Below, piece after piece: positions 33,142 to 42,852 of a stretch of DNA of 64,000 nucleotides. Position 1 is the first letter of the stretch. Every line of letters starts with the position of its first letter. A model generated the notes under the pieces. It was not told the origin of the DNA, searched no databases, and was given only the letters and a program-made list of their open reading frames with translations. Position numbers and translations under genes: made by a program. This DNA comes from Aeromicrobium chenweiae (GTDB taxonomy: Bacteria; Actinomycetota; Actinomycetes; Propionibacteriales; Nocardioidaceae), in the NCBI RefSeq assembly GCF_003065605.1, contig NZ_CP026952.1, positions 2,232,001 through 2,296,000 of the forward strand. The letters are read 5' to 3'.

Positions 33142-36100
33142 CGGGCGGCTCCGTCCATCAGGTCCGACAGCGCCTCGACGAGTGCCGCGGGCGGGTGCCA
33201 GGCGAACACGCCGTACGGATGGTCGCCGTCGCGGGGCGTCTCGGGCCCGGCCATGCCGCGGACGTACAGGTAGAGGATGCCGCCGAGGTGCCGCTGCGGG
33301 TCGTAGCCCGGCTGCCGCCAGCGCAGGTAGCGGTGGATGACGACAGAGTAGAGCAGTGACTGCAGCGGATAGGTCCCCGAGTTCATCGCGGCGGCGAGCC
33401 CCGTGGGGCTGTAGCCGTCGAGGGTCAGCGGCTCGCGGAAGTCACCCAGCCAGTTGGTCTTGTAGTCCACGACCAGGACGCGGCCGTCGGGCAGTCGCAG
33501 GGTGAGGTCGATCGAGCCGGACAGATAGCCGCGCAGGCCCTGACCGGCCAGGCCCGGCGACCGCAGCCGGTCGGCGAAGGCGCGCATGGGGTCGTCGGTG
33601 GCGAGGTGCTGCTCGAGCAACAAAGCGATGTCGCCGAGGCGCGGCTCGTCCGCTGCGGCGCGCGCGTCGGCGTTGTCACCGCCGGCCAGCGGCAGCTCGA
33701 AATCGAGCTCGCGCAGCTGCCGGGTGGCCAGCAGCGTCTCGAGCGTGAGGTCGTCGGCGAGCGGGCCCAGCGGCGTACGGCAGACCGCCACGAGCGCGTC
33801 GGCCAGCTCGTCGGGGTCGGCGTCGACGCCCCAGTAGGCGAGCTCGTGCCTCACCCGGCCGAGCAGCTCCTCGCGCAGGTCGGGAGTGGTCACGTCGAGC
33901 TGTTCGAGGACGCCGTGGACGAGGCTGCCGAACGCGGCTCCCATCGGCAGGTCGGCCATCGGTGACGGCACGGACGCGCCCGGTGACGGCACGACGGGCA
34001 GGACGACCTCCTCGGCCTCCTCGTCGGTCGTGCCGATGTCGGGCACCTCGCTGTCGACCGTCGGTACCGCGTGGTCGTCACGGGTCAGCCCGGTGTACGA
34101 CGTACGGCGCCAGGTGGTGTCGACGACCCGGTCGAACGACCGGATGGCCAGGTCTCCGACGGGCTCCTGCGCGACCAGCGGCGTCCGTCCGCGCGGTGCC
34201 GCGCGCTCGACGACGGGGCCGCCGAGGGACTCCCACTCCTTCAGCCGCTGCAGCGCCTCCTCGTCGCTCGGGGCCACCGCAACGTCCGGCACGGCCGCCT
34301 CGAGATGCTTGCGGCCGAACAGCAGCCGGGTCAGCGCCGAGTGGTGGGCGTTCGTGCTCGGCGCCCACCACGCGACGACCTGCGACTGCGCGCGGGTCGC
34401 CGCGACGTACAGGAGGCGCAGCTGCTCGGCGCAGTCCTCGGCCTTGGCGGTGCGTTCGCTCGCCGAGAACGTGTTGCTGCCCTTGCCGCCGATGTCGAGC
34501 ACACGTTCGGTGCCGGCGTGGAAGCGCGGCACGTCGACCGGCGGGATCCAACGGTCGAACAGGAACGGGAGGTAGACGACCGGGTACTGCAGGCCCTTGC
34601 TCGCGTGCACCGTGACGATCTGCACCGCCGCGGCGTCACTGTCGAGGCGGCGCGTGCGCTCGGTGGACCCGGCGGACGCGTCGTCGCGCTGGGCCCGCAG
34701 CCAGGCGAGCATCGCGCCGGGGCCGAGGCGCTCGACCTCCGCTGCCTCGTGCAGGGCCTGGGCGATGTGCCGCAGATCGGTCATCCGGCGCCGGCCGTCG
34801 GGACGCTGCAGGACCCGGCGGGCCAGCTCGCCCTGGCCGGACGTCGCCTCGAACACCGCCGCGATGCCCCGGTCGCGCAGCAGGTCGGCCTGCTCCCGGA
34901 CGCGGGTCGCCAGCTCGTCGGTGAGCGCGTCGCCGGAGGCCGCGAGCTCGGCGGCGGAGTGACCCATGAAGTCGGTCAGTCCCGCAGCCCGGACGCGGGC
35001 GCTGCTCTGCGGACGCTCCATCGCCTCCAGGAGCGTGAGCCAGGCATCGCCGGCGGCGCTGCGGAAGACGTTCGTGCCGCCTGCGAGGACGGCCGCGACC
35101 CCGTGCTCGGCGAGCACGCGCTGGACGTGACCGGCCTGCGGGTGGGAGTAGACCAGCACCGCGATGTCGCCGGCGGTCAGCGGACGACCGTCGAACCGGG
35201 TGCCGCCCGCGAGCGCGGCGGTGATGTCGCCGGCGAGGTCCTCGGCGATCAGGTTGCGGGCCGCGGGCGCGCTGATCTTGGCCGTCGGCGCGGCGCCGAC
35301 GTCGTACCGGGTCAGCACGCGCAGGCGGAACGGGTCGGTCGGGGTGTCGCCGGTCAATCGACTGCCCTGCTGGTCGGCGCCGACCGGGTGGACGACGATC
35401 CGCTCGTCGCCGAGTGCAGCGCCCTCGAAGGGGACGAGCAGCGACGTCACCAGGGCCGCATCGCTGCGCCAGTTGGTCGACAGCGTGGCCTGCTCCGCAG
35501 CGGTGCCGGCAGCGTCGAGGTAGGTCACGACGTCTCCCCCGCGGAACGCGTAGATCGCCTGCTTGGGGTCGCCGATCAGCACGAGCGTCGCGTGCCCGCC
35601 GAAGGCTCGCTCGAGCACCTGCCACTGGACCGGGTCGGTGTCCTGGAACTCGTCGACCAGGACGACCTTCCACCGGCGGCGCATCTGGTCGCGGGCCGGG
35701 GCGTCGTCGCCCTCGAGCGCGACGGCGAGGCGGCTGAGCAGGTCGTCGTAGCCGAGCAGCCCGAGCGCCCGCTTGCGGCGGTCGAGCTCGTCGCGGACGG
35801 CGAGGGCGAAGCCGACACGGGTGCCCGCGAGCGTGGACGGATCGGCCTCGTCGGGCAGCAGCCGCGCCTGCGGGTCGCCCACGACGCTGCGTGCGAGCGA
35901 GAGGGCGTCCCCGATGGAGAACGGGGCGGGGTCGGCGTTGCGGAACCGCTGCAGGTAGAGGTCGTCCACGACCTGCACGAGCACGTCGTCCAGGCTCTCG
36001 ACGAGCTCGGCGTTCGCGTCCGCGTCACCCGCGGTGCCGAGGCTGCGCAGGACCAGCTGACAGAACTGGTGGGTCGTGGCGATGGTCGCGCCGTCGAAGT

Positions 36101-36437
36101 CGGCCAGCGCGGCCCGCAGCCGCTGCCGGCGCGCGGCCACGACCTCGTCGCTGCCCTCCACCAACAGGGCGATGACCTCGTTGCGGTCTCCCTTCGCGGT
36201 CACCGGGTCGGCGAGCTTGCGCTCGGCCTCGACGAGCTGCTCGCGGACGCGTTCGCGCAGCTCACGGCTGGCCGCTCGGCCGAACGTGATGATCAGCAGC
36301 TCGTCGAGCGACGCGACGCCCTCGGCGACGTACCGGGTGACGAGGGCACCGACGGTCCAGGTCTTGCCGGTGCCGGCGCTGGCCTCGAGCAGCGTGGTGC
36401 CCTGCGGCAGCGGGTCGCGGATGCTGAACGCCCTCAC
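33138..36437 (-). CDS. recB: Exonuclease V subunit RecB
   Basis: 1099-residue UvrD-type helicase plus nuclease. Walker A LLEASAGTGKTWTVGAL near residue 20, the motif II region VVLVDEFQDTDPVQW, GDPKQAIYAFRGGDV, and helicase motif VTVHASKGLQYPVVYLPFLF. The C-terminal PD-(D/E)xK nuclease has LVVDYKTNWLGDF. The GTG at 36437 overlaps the recC stop; the open frame extending to 37208 is recC shadow. In E. coli RecB carries the 3'-5' motor and the nuclease of the complex, and the same is expected here. All helicase and nuclease motifs appear intact. Confidence 0.95.
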   Translation of the reverse strand: MRAFSIRDPLPQGTTLLEASAGTGKTWTVGALVTRYVAEGVASLDELLIITFGRAASRELRERVREQLVEAERKLADPVTAKGDRNEVIALLVEGSDEVVAARRQRLRAALADFDGATIATTHQFCQLVLRSLGTAGDADANAELVESLDDVLVQVVDDLYLQRFRNADPAPFSIGDALSLARSVVGDPQARLLPDEADPSTLAGTRVGFALAVRDELDRRKRALGLLGYDDLLSRLAVALEGDDAPARDQMRRRWKVVLVDEFQDTDPVQWQVLERAFGGHATLVLIGDPKQAIYAFRGGDVVTYLDAAGTAAEQATLSTNWRSDAALVTSLLVPFEGAALGDERIVVHPVGADQQGSRLTGDTPTDPFRLRVLTRYDVGAAPTAKISAPAARNLIAEDLAGDITAALAGGTRFDGRPLTAGDIAVLVYSHPQAGHVQRVLAEHGVAAVLAGGTNVFRSAAGDAWLTLLEAMERPQSSARVRAAGLTDFMGHSAAELAASGDALTDELATRVREQADLLRDRGIAAVFEATSGQGELARRVLQRPDGRRRMTDLRHIAQALHEAAEVERLGPGAMLAWLRAQRDDASAGSTERTRRLDSDAAAVQIVTVHASKGLQYPVVYLPFLFDRWIPPVDVPRFHAGTERVLDIGGKGSNTFSASERTAKAEDCAEQLRLLYVAATRAQSQVVAWWAPSTNAHHSALTRLLFGRKHLEAAVPDVAVAPSDEEALQRLKEWESLGGPVVERAAPRGRTPLVAQEPVGDLAIRSFDRVVDTTWRRTSYTGLTRDDHAVPTVDSEVPDIGTTDEEAEEVVLPVVPSPGASVPSPMADLPMGAAFGSLVHGVLEQLDVTTPDLREELLGRVRHELAYWGVDADPDELADALVAVCRTPLGPLADDLTLETLLATRQLRELDFELPLAGGDNADARAAADEPRLGDIALLLEQHLATDDPMRAFADRLRSPGLAGQGLRGYLSGSIDLTLRLPDGRVLVVDYKTNWLGDFREPLTLDGYSPTGLAAAMNSGTYPLQSLLYSVVIHRYLRWRQPGYDPQRHLGGILYLYVRGMAGPETPRDGDHPYGVFAWHPPAALVEALSDLMDGAAR

Positions 36438-39400
36438 AGCACGTCCACCCTCTCGAACTGGAGCATCGGGTCCCAGAGGCGTTGCGCCAGCACCGCGAAC
36501 GTGGCGCTCGCGTCGTCGGCGTCGAGCAGCGTCTCCAGCGGGGCGCCCAGGCCCCACACGACGCCGTGGTGGGCGTCGTTGCTGTCGCCGGGGATGGTCT
36601 GGTTGTTGCCGAAGCTGCGCTCGTCCCACTCCTTGCGCGCCGCCTCGAGGGCGTCGGAGTGGGTGAAGTGCTTGCGCTGCTCGGCGTACGCCAGCGAGGT
36701 CTTCAACGGCAGCGGCAACGGCTCGCAGAGGCCGAGGTCGCGCAGGGCGACGAGGTCGGCGAGGTGCTGGCGGGCGAGCTCGTTGATGGGCCCGATCTCG
36801 GCGTGCCGGCCCATCTTGCGGTAGCGACCGATTGCGTGGGCGACCCAGGGCACGTCCGGCTCCGAGGACGCCAGGGCGAGCAGGTTGAGCCAGGACGCGA
36901 CCCGATGCTTGGCGGCGAGGCTGGAGTAGGTCACCGCGACGACGTGGTCGCCGTGGACGTCGGTGACGCTGCCGACCACGCGCCGGCCGTCGTCCAGCAG
37001 GACGTCGATGTCGACCGAGCGGGCCGCACCGCTGCGCAGCTCGGTGGTGCGCTGCACCAGCGGCGTCACGGCGCCGACGACCTCGTCGAGCAGCTGGCGG
37101 CCGATCTGGCCAGGCGGGATGATGCCGCGCCGGTACTCGGCCTGCCGCGCCTCGTTGGGGTCGGCGCCGGACAGCGCATCGCGCAGCACCCGGTCGCCGA
37201 CCGACCACTTCTGCAGGGCGTCCAGCTCGATGGGGACCTCGTCGGCCACGGGGTCGATCTCGCTGAGCACGCCGACGTCGAGCCGCTGGCGCAGGAACGC
37301 CTTGACCGGGTGCGCCAGGAAGTCGGCCAGATCGCGCAGGGACACGTCGTCGTTCGGTGGCGGGTCGAGCCGACCCGGCAGGAACGGCGCGGGGGCGTCC
37401 GGCCGCGCGACGACGGTGGCCCGGGCGCCGGCGAGAGCGGCGGGGTCGAAGCTGAACGGCCGGCCCGGCACCAGTGCGTCGGGCAGCACGTTGCGCCGGT
37501 CGAAGGGCTGCAGCGGGTGGTGCACGACGACCCGCTCGCGCACGTCCTCCTGGTCGGCGGTGCGGTCGAGCTGGTCGACGAGCTCACCCAGCGGGACGGC
37601 GGGCGGGCGGGGCTGGCCCGTGCGCTCGTCCGCGCCGGTGTAGGTGATGACGAGCGTCTCGGTGGCGGCCATGACCGCGTCGAGCAGGAGCTGGCGGTCC
37701 TCCGTGCGGACGTCGCGCTCCCCCGTCATCGGGTCGCGGGCCAGGACGTCGTCGCCGTGCACCGCGCCGACGCGGGGGAACTCGCCGTCGTCCAGGCCGA
37801 TCATGCACACGACCCGGTGCGGGACCGATCGCATCGGCACCATCGTGCAGACGGTCAGGGTGCCGGTGCGGAAGCTCGACCGGGTGGGCCGCGAGCCCAG
37901 GCGCCCGGCCAGCATGTCGCTGACCTCGGCGAGCCGCAGCGGCGTGGTGGAGTCGGTGCCGCTCTCGGCGATCCGGGCGAGCTCGCGCTCGAGCTGGGAC
38001 AGCTGCCAGCTGTCGCGCATGCTCGTCGAGGCGAGCGAGGTGACGCCCTCGGTGAGGGTCTGCACCCAGACCGGCAGCGACTGCTCGGTCATCATGCGGT
38101 CGACCGTCGTGCGCAGGCGGTGCATGAGCTCGGCGAAGCGTCCCGCGAGGTCGAGGTCGCCGCTGCTGACGTCGTCGAGCGGCAGGACCGTGTCGATCCA
38201 GCGACCGCGGTGCTCGGCCACCGCGCCGCCGAGGAGCACGCGGTCGAGACCGAACTGCCAGGTGTTGGCCTTGAGGTCCTCCAGGCCGAATGACGCTCGG
38301 TGCGCGCCGTCGAAGGCCCACCGCACACCGGAACGCTCGACCCAGCGGGTGACCCGCTCCAGGTCGTCGTCCGACAGCGCGAACCGGTGACGGACCGGCG
38401 CCATCGCGACGAAGTCGAGGACCTCGGTCGCGGTGATGCGTCCCTTCGTCGCCAGGTCGAGCACCGACCGGGCGACGCCGGCGAGCGGGTTGACGTCAGC
38501 GGTGCCGCGGTCGGCCAGGCGTACCCGCAGCTCGTGCGCCGGGTGGCCGCCCTCGACGACCCCGGCGAGCCCGAACGCAGCACTGATCAGCGGGGCGTAC
38601 GTGTCGATGTCCGGGCACATCACGAGGATGTCGCGCGGCTCGAGTGTCGGGTCGTCCTCGAGCAGGCCGACGAGCACCTCGCGCAGCACGTCGATCTGGC
38701 GCGCCTTGCCGTGGCACGCGTGGATCTGGACGCTCCGGTCGGCGTCGGTCAGCACCCGCTCGGCTCCGCCGCTCCGGTCGTGGACGATGTCGTCCTGGAG
38801 CCAGCCGAGCAGGGTCTGCGGAAGTGCGCGGGTGGCCGGCAGGTGCTCGTGCTGCACCCCGTCCAGCCCTTGCAGCGTGCGCTGCACCTCGCGGACGTCC
38901 CGCCCCAGCGAGATGAGCAGCGGGTTGGGTGCGTCGGTGGGCGCGGGATCATCGCTGCGGCGCGCCGCCCCGGCCGAATCCGTCAGCGAGTCCCACAGGG
39001 CGGGCGACGGGTGCGGCAGCCACAGGTGGACGTCGCGGTGCTGCGCTAGCGCGTCGAGCAGGCGCACCTCCCCCGCAGACAGGCGCGTGTGGCCGAGCAG
39101 GGAGACACGGGACGGCAGGTCGTACGTCTCGGGGCGCTCGACGAGGCCCTCGACGGTCTCGGCGAGTCGTACGTCCGGGGTCGGCGCGTCGATCGTTGCG
39201 GTGAGCCTGCGCCACAGCTCGGCCTGCCAGCGCACGTCCGGCTCGAGCGGTGTGCCCGCGCCGTCGTCGTCGCGTCCCTCGTTCCAGGCGGTGATCAGCT
39301 CCGGACGCTGCACGGCGTACGAGGCGAACAGCCCGGCGAGACGGCGGGCGACGCCGTAGCGACGGTTCTGCCGCAGCTCGCGCTCGACGCCGGTGTGCTC

Positions 39401-39760
39401 GTGGCCGAGGTGGCGCGAGAGCGCCCGGCACCACGGCTCCCCCATGGACGCGTCGATGATGTCGAGCAGCGGCCAGACGAGCCGGTCGGGGTCCCACGGG
39501 TCCTCGTCGACGATGCCGAGCAGCTCGGCGACCAAGGAGTGCGGCGACGCGAACCGGATGCCGGCGCACACGCCGTCCTGGCGTCCGGTGCTCACACCGA
39601 GCCGGTGCCCCAGCTGCTGGGCCAGCCACCGCTCCACGCCGCGGGCGGGGACGACGACGATCTCCTCCGCGAACGGATCGGGCAGCGGCTCCGCGAGCAG
39701 CTCGGCGAGCCCGCCGACGAGCGTGTCGAGCCGCTCGGCGCGGTGGACGTGGAAGGTCAC
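36434..39760 (-). CDS. recC: Exonuclease V subunit RecC
   Basis: 1108-residue Chi-recognition and scaffold subunit. It has UvrD-like folds without Walker residues, as in the family. Recognisable segments are VPARGVERWLAQQLGHRLG near residue 38, LFGHTRLSAGE-like LLGHTRLSAGEVRLL, VCMIGLDDGEFPR, and YRRGIIPPGQIG. The GTG at 39760 is first in the recC-recB-recD operon, and the stop overlaps the recB start (GTGA). The promoter should lie in the 43-base gap toward the DUF222-HNH gene or further back; no SOS box is seen there. Confidence 0.93.
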   Translation of the reverse strand: MTFHVHRAERLDTLVGGLAELLAEPLPDPFAEEIVVVPARGVERWLAQQLGHRLGVSTGRQDGVCAGIRFASPHSLVAELLGIVDEDPWDPDRLVWPLLDIIDASMGEPWCRALSRHLGHEHTGVERELRQNRRYGVARRLAGLFASYAVQRPELITAWNEGRDDDGAGTPLEPDVRWQAELWRRLTATIDAPTPDVRLAETVEGLVERPETYDLPSRVSLLGHTRLSAGEVRLLDALAQHRDVHLWLPHPSPALWDSLTDSAGAARRSDDPAPTDAPNPLLISLGRDVREVQRTLQGLDGVQHEHLPATRALPQTLLGWLQDDIVHDRSGGAERVLTDADRSVQIHACHGKARQIDVLREVLVGLLEDDPTLEPRDILVMCPDIDTYAPLISAAFGLAGVVEGGHPAHELRVRLADRGTADVNPLAGVARSVLDLATKGRITATEVLDFVAMAPVRHRFALSDDDLERVTRWVERSGVRWAFDGAHRASFGLEDLKANTWQFGLDRVLLGGAVAEHRGRWIDTVLPLDDVSSGDLDLAGRFAELMHRLRTTVDRMMTEQSLPVWVQTLTEGVTSLASTSMRDSWQLSQLERELARIAESGTDSTTPLRLAEVSDMLAGRLGSRPTRSSFRTGTLTVCTMVPMRSVPHRVVCMIGLDDGEFPRVGAVHGDDVLARDPMTGERDVRTEDRQLLLDAVMAATETLVITYTGADERTGQPRPPAVPLGELVDQLDRTADQEDVRERVVVHHPLQPFDRRNVLPDALVPGRPFSFDPAALAGARATVVARPDAPAPFLPGRLDPPPNDDVSLRDLADFLAHPVKAFLRQRLDVGVLSEIDPVADEVPIELDALQKWSVGDRVLRDALSGADPNEARQAEYRRGIIPPGQIGRQLLDEVVGAVTPLVQRTTELRSGAARSVDIDVLLDDGRRVVGSVTDVHGDHVVAVTYSSLAAKHRVASWLNLLALASSEPDVPWVAHAIGRYRKMGRHAEIGPINELARQHLADLVALRDLGLCEPLPLPLKTSLAYAEQRKHFTHSDALEAARKEWDERSFGNNQTIPGDSNDAHHGVVWGLGAPLETLLDADDASATFAVLAQRLWDPMLQFERVDVL

Positions 39761-39803
39761 GCCCTGAGCCTATGTCCCGGGCGTGACATGACGTCGGCCA
39801 TCC

Positions 39804-41099
39804 TCATGCCGCCGCGACGTCGGCTCTGAATCTGCTGTTGCGCAGGGGCCTGCGACGGGGGTCCAGCGACGCGGGAGGGATGTAGTCGGGATAGCCGTCA
39901 CTGGCGAACTCGATGTCCCAGTCCTGCGCGTGCACGACCCGGTGATGGTGCGCGCAGATGAGGACGATGTCCTTCAGATCGGTCGCCCCTCCGTCGGCCC
40001 AGCGCTTGCGGGCGTGGTGACCGACGCACCAGGCCGGCGGCCGGTCGCAGCCGGGAAAGGTGCAGCCACGGTCGCGCCGCTCGGCGGCACGCCGCTGGGC
40101 CCGGTTGAACAGCCGCTGCTCGCGTCCGCAGTCGACCGGCAGCGGCTTGCCGTTGAACACCATGGGGAGAAGCCCCTGCTCGCAAGCCAAGCGCCTGACC
40201 TCGGTGGCCGAGATGCGGCAGCCGGTGGACAGGGTGCCGGCCTTGATGCCGTCGATGAGGCTCTTGAGGTCGATGTTGACCGTGACGGTGACGCCCACGC
40301 CGGCCACGTCGGGCAGCTTGTCGCCGGGCAGGTGCTCGATCAGCGTCATGAATGCGACGGCCATCTGCTGGCCGTACGACGGTTTGTCGTCCAGCACAGC
40401 CAGCGCGGGGTCGTCCTCGGCCTTCTTGACCTGCGGGGCGTTCAGGGCCTCGAGGCAGTTCTTGAGCATCTCGCCCTGCGCCTCGGGGATCACGAACTCG
40501 CCCTTGTAGGTGCCGTCCTTGCGGTCTGCCATCCAGAAGTACGACTTCTTCAGCGCCTCGGTCTCGCGGTTGCGGATCGTCTCGTCCTCGTGGGCGTCGA
40601 CGTCGTCGGGTGCGAACGTCTCTGTGATCCGGTCGGCCCTGCGGCTGAGGTCCTTGAGCGACATCTTCTTGGCATCGTCCAGCAGCTGGGTCTCGCAGCC
40701 TTCGCGCTGCGCCGGGGACGGCTCACTCGGCAACGCCTTGAGCTTGTCGGCGATCAGCTCGGCCTGCGCCAGTGTCACCTCGCCCTTGGCCAGCGCATCC
40801 TTGGTGGCGGACACGGACTCGATCTTCTTAGCCTGCTTCACCAGCCGCCCTGCTGCGAGAGGGTCACCGCCGAACGCACCGGCCAGCATCGCCCCGGTCG
40901 ACGTCGCACCCACCGTGGACGCCGCTTTCGACCGGTCGGCGGCTGCGGCGGCTGCTAGCTGGTGCGCCTTGACCCTCGCCTCGAGCCGCGCCAACGACTC
41001 GCACGCGGCGATCTGCTCGGCCGGCGTCATCGCGTCGTACGCGTCGAGGCGGACGGCATCGAGTGCCTCGCCAGTGACCCGCATCGACTGTTCGAACAT
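39804..41099 (-). CDS. DUF222-HNH endonuclease (13E12-type), intact
   Basis: 431 residues. DUF222 helical region (1-300) followed by an HNH core (CTFPGCDRPPAWCVGHHARK, VLICAHHHRVVHAQDWDIEF) and a short basic tail. It keeps the full family ending, in contrast to the broken copy at 19.1-20.4 kb. The ATG at 41099 lies inside a LexA box (41094-41105); an ATG at 41084 is an alternative that would leave the box upstream. Member of an SOS-linked family of unknown target, possibly a mobile homing-like nuclease. Confidence 0.87.
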   Translation of the reverse strand: MFEQSMRVTGEALDAVRLDAYDAMTPAEQIAACESLARLEARVKAHQLAAAAAADRSKAASTVGATSTGAMLAGAFGGDPLAAGRLVKQAKKIESVSATKDALAKGEVTLAQAELIADKLKALPSEPSPAQREGCETQLLDDAKKMSLKDLSRRADRITETFAPDDVDAHEDETIRNRETEALKKSYFWMADRKDGTYKGEFVIPEAQGEMLKNCLEALNAPQVKKAEDDPALAVLDDKPSYGQQMAVAFMTLIEHLPGDKLPDVAGVGVTVTVNIDLKSLIDGIKAGTLSTGCRISATEVRRLACEQGLLPMVFNGKPLPVDCGREQRLFNRAQRRAAERRDRGCTFPGCDRPPAWCVGHHARKRWADGGATDLKDIVLICAHHHRVVHAQDWDIEFASDGYPDYIPPASLDPRRRPLRNSRFRADVAAA

Positions 41100-41105
41100 G
41101 TGTTC
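41094..41105. promoter_or_regulatory. LexA (SOS) box over the start of DUF222-HNH gene
   Basis: GAACATGTGTTC (GAAC-N4-GTTC). It overlaps the ATG at 41099, so either the true start is at 41084 or the message is leaderless with LexA sitting on the start. Confidence 0.8.
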
Positions 41106-41342
41106 TAGTTAACCAAGATGTGGCGTCGCAGTCAAGTAATCGACCGATATTTTTTCCTGCAATTTCAGTGAACTTCGAAGTCGCGAAACTGTCGCTCCGG
41201 GCCTAGGCCCGTCCTCGGACAGGGCTCGGTGGACCCGCGCCACCCTAGGATCGTTGCGGCCGGCACACGAGCTGATCACGTTCTGACCCAACGATGGACC
41301 TCAGACCTGCTCGACCCGTAACCACAAAGTGGCCGGCGAGGT

Positions 41343-41846
41343 CTACTCGCACACTGAGCCGTCGTTATCGCGGTCCTGATACCAGTCATACTCCGGGTCG
41401 GTGCCCTGCCGGTAGTTCCCGTAGCCTGCTGCGTTTGCCTCTCCGCAGGTATCGAACCGGGGATCTGTCGACTCGGTCTTGTCCTCGGCGGGTGCCGCAG
41501 GTTTCGGCGCGGATGCCTTCGCCTTCTTGACCGCCTTCGCGACTGCAGCCTGGACGAGGCGATTGCGCTTCGCCTTTTCAGCCGCCACAGCTGTTTCCAC
41601 GGCGAGGTCTATCGCCGCTTGGTCGGCCTCGCCTGCCTTCGCAGTCGCCGCCTCAACCTGGGCGTCGGCCCGCTCAACGCGGGCGTCTGCCCGCGCTTCC
41701 GCTTTCTGGGCCAGAGCACGTGACTCATCTTGAGCCTTTGCAACGGCGTCTTCGTCTGATTGTCCGCCCCCAGTCCCTATACCGACGAACAGTCCCAACA
41801 GCCCCGAAGCGGCGGCGATCTTGGGTTTAGTAGTCCAGTTAGTCAT
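41343..41846 (-). CDS. Excalibur-domain exported protein
   Basis: 167 residues. A short N-terminal hydrophobic helix (AAASGLLGLFVGIGTGGG), a long Ala/Glu/Lys/Arg-rich coiled-coil region (residues 30-110), and a C-terminal Excalibur calcium-binding motif (FDTCGEANAAGYGNYRQG, DRDNDGSVCE, the DxDxDG loop with flanking Cys). Excalibur domains sit at the envelope of Gram-positives and bind Ca2+. Lower GC than the neighbours by eye. It diverges from the HNH gene at 41960 over 113 bases. Function unknown. Confidence 0.8.
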   Translation of the reverse strand: MTNWTTKPKIAAASGLLGLFVGIGTGGGQSDEDAVAKAQDESRALAQKAEARADARVERADAQVEAATAKAGEADQAAIDLAVETAVAAEKAKRNRLVQAAVAKAVKKAKASAPKPAAPAEDKTESTDPRFDTCGEANAAGYGNYRQGTDPEYDWYQDRDNDGSVCE

Positions 41847-41959
41847 CTCGACCCTCCGGTGATCTCGCGCTAATCGAAGGTACTGCGGAGCCCGGCGTCA
41901 TGGACTGTTTCGCGAGAATGCGCGGGTTGATGACCTTTCCGCGTGAGAAGCTGACCTTC

Positions 41960-42844
41960 GTGACAGACAGTCTGCGCGAGCTTGAACTTCGTCGCCTGAT
42001 CATGAATGCGTTGTCGGAAGTCACGTCGGATGCCGGAACCGTGACGCGCGCACAACTCTCCAGTCTTGACATCGGATTCGAAACCCGGCGCCTCATCGAT
42101 CAGTCCCGCGGCATCTGGAACCCTCGTGATCTGCAGGCCACGTTGTCGGTCTTATCCACCCCATCTGGGCCGTACGACGACGCTGCTCTCGATGGCTCAG
42201 TGTTCCGGTACGACTACCGCGCCGGAACGACAGACGGAGATAACCGCAAACTCAGGCGCGCATATGAACTCAGTTTGCCGATCATTCTGCTCCGGAAGGT
42301 TGGCGCCAGGGAGTTCCTGCCACTTTTCCCTGTGTACGTCATCGCCGACAGATTCGAGGAACGCCACTTCCTCCTCGGGCTCGACGAGAGCCTGCGGTCG
42401 CTCTCTGACCCTTCGAACCCCACACCAACTGAGCGCCGTTACATCTCTCGGCTGACACAGCAGCGACTTCACCAACCAGAGTTCAGGGCCAAAGTGCTGC
42501 TGGCGTATGACACGCGGTGCGCAGTCTGCCTGCTCAAGCACGGACGGCTGCTGGACGCGGCACACATCATCGGCGACCGCGAGGACCGCGGCGATCCCGT
42601 GGTGACGAACGGGCTCACGCTGTGCAAGATTCACCACGCGTCGTACGACTCAAACATGCTAGGCATCTCGCCGGACTACACGGTGCACGTCAACCGAGAT
42701 CTGCTCGAGGAAGTGGACGGTCCCATGTTGAAGCACGGTATCCAGGAGATGGACAAGCGGCCGCTGACGATCCCTGCGCGCCGTGCCGACCAGCCTGACC
42801 GCGAGCGGCTGGCAACTCGCTACGACGAGTTCCTCGCCAGCTAA
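41960..42844 (+). CDS. McrA-like HNH endonuclease (candidate modification-dependent)
   Basis: 294 residues. The first 160 (GIWNPRDLQATLSVLSTPSG, YDDAALDGSVFRYDYRAG, LPIILLRKVGAREFLPLFPV) resemble the SRA/SPRA-type modified-DNA-reading domain found in type IV enzymes of the McrA class. The C terminus is an HNH nuclease: CAVC, LLDAAHIIGDREDRGDP, NGLTLCKIHHASYD. GTG at 41960 has GAGAAG nine bases upstream; ATGs at 41930 and 41900 are alternatives. AT-richer than average with no restriction partner nearby, as for solitary type IV genes. Cleavage of methylated or phosphorothioated DNA is inference. Confidence 0.72.
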   Translation: MTDSLRELELRRLIMNALSEVTSDAGTVTRAQLSSLDIGFETRRLIDQSRGIWNPRDLQATLSVLSTPSGPYDDAALDGSVFRYDYRAGTTDGDNRKLRRAYELSLPIILLRKVGAREFLPLFPVYVIADRFEERHFLLGLDESLRSLSDPSNPTPTERRYISRLTQQRLHQPEFRAKVLLAYDTRCAVCLLKHGRLLDAAHIIGDREDRGDPVVTNGLTLCKIHHASYDSNMLGISPDYTVHVNRDLLEEVDGPMLKHGIQEMDKRPLTIPARRADQPDRERLATRYDEFLAS

Positions 42845-42852
42845 TCCACCGC

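Noticed and set aside
33138-37208. recB reading frame extended 257 codons upstream
   Set aside because: The extra part is Arg/Ala/Gly-rich shadow of recC; the GTG at 36437 overlaps the recC stop and starts the helicase domain properly.
41109-41291. 60-codon minus-strand ORF
   Set aside because: Poor third-position bias, no ribosome site, and no family signature.
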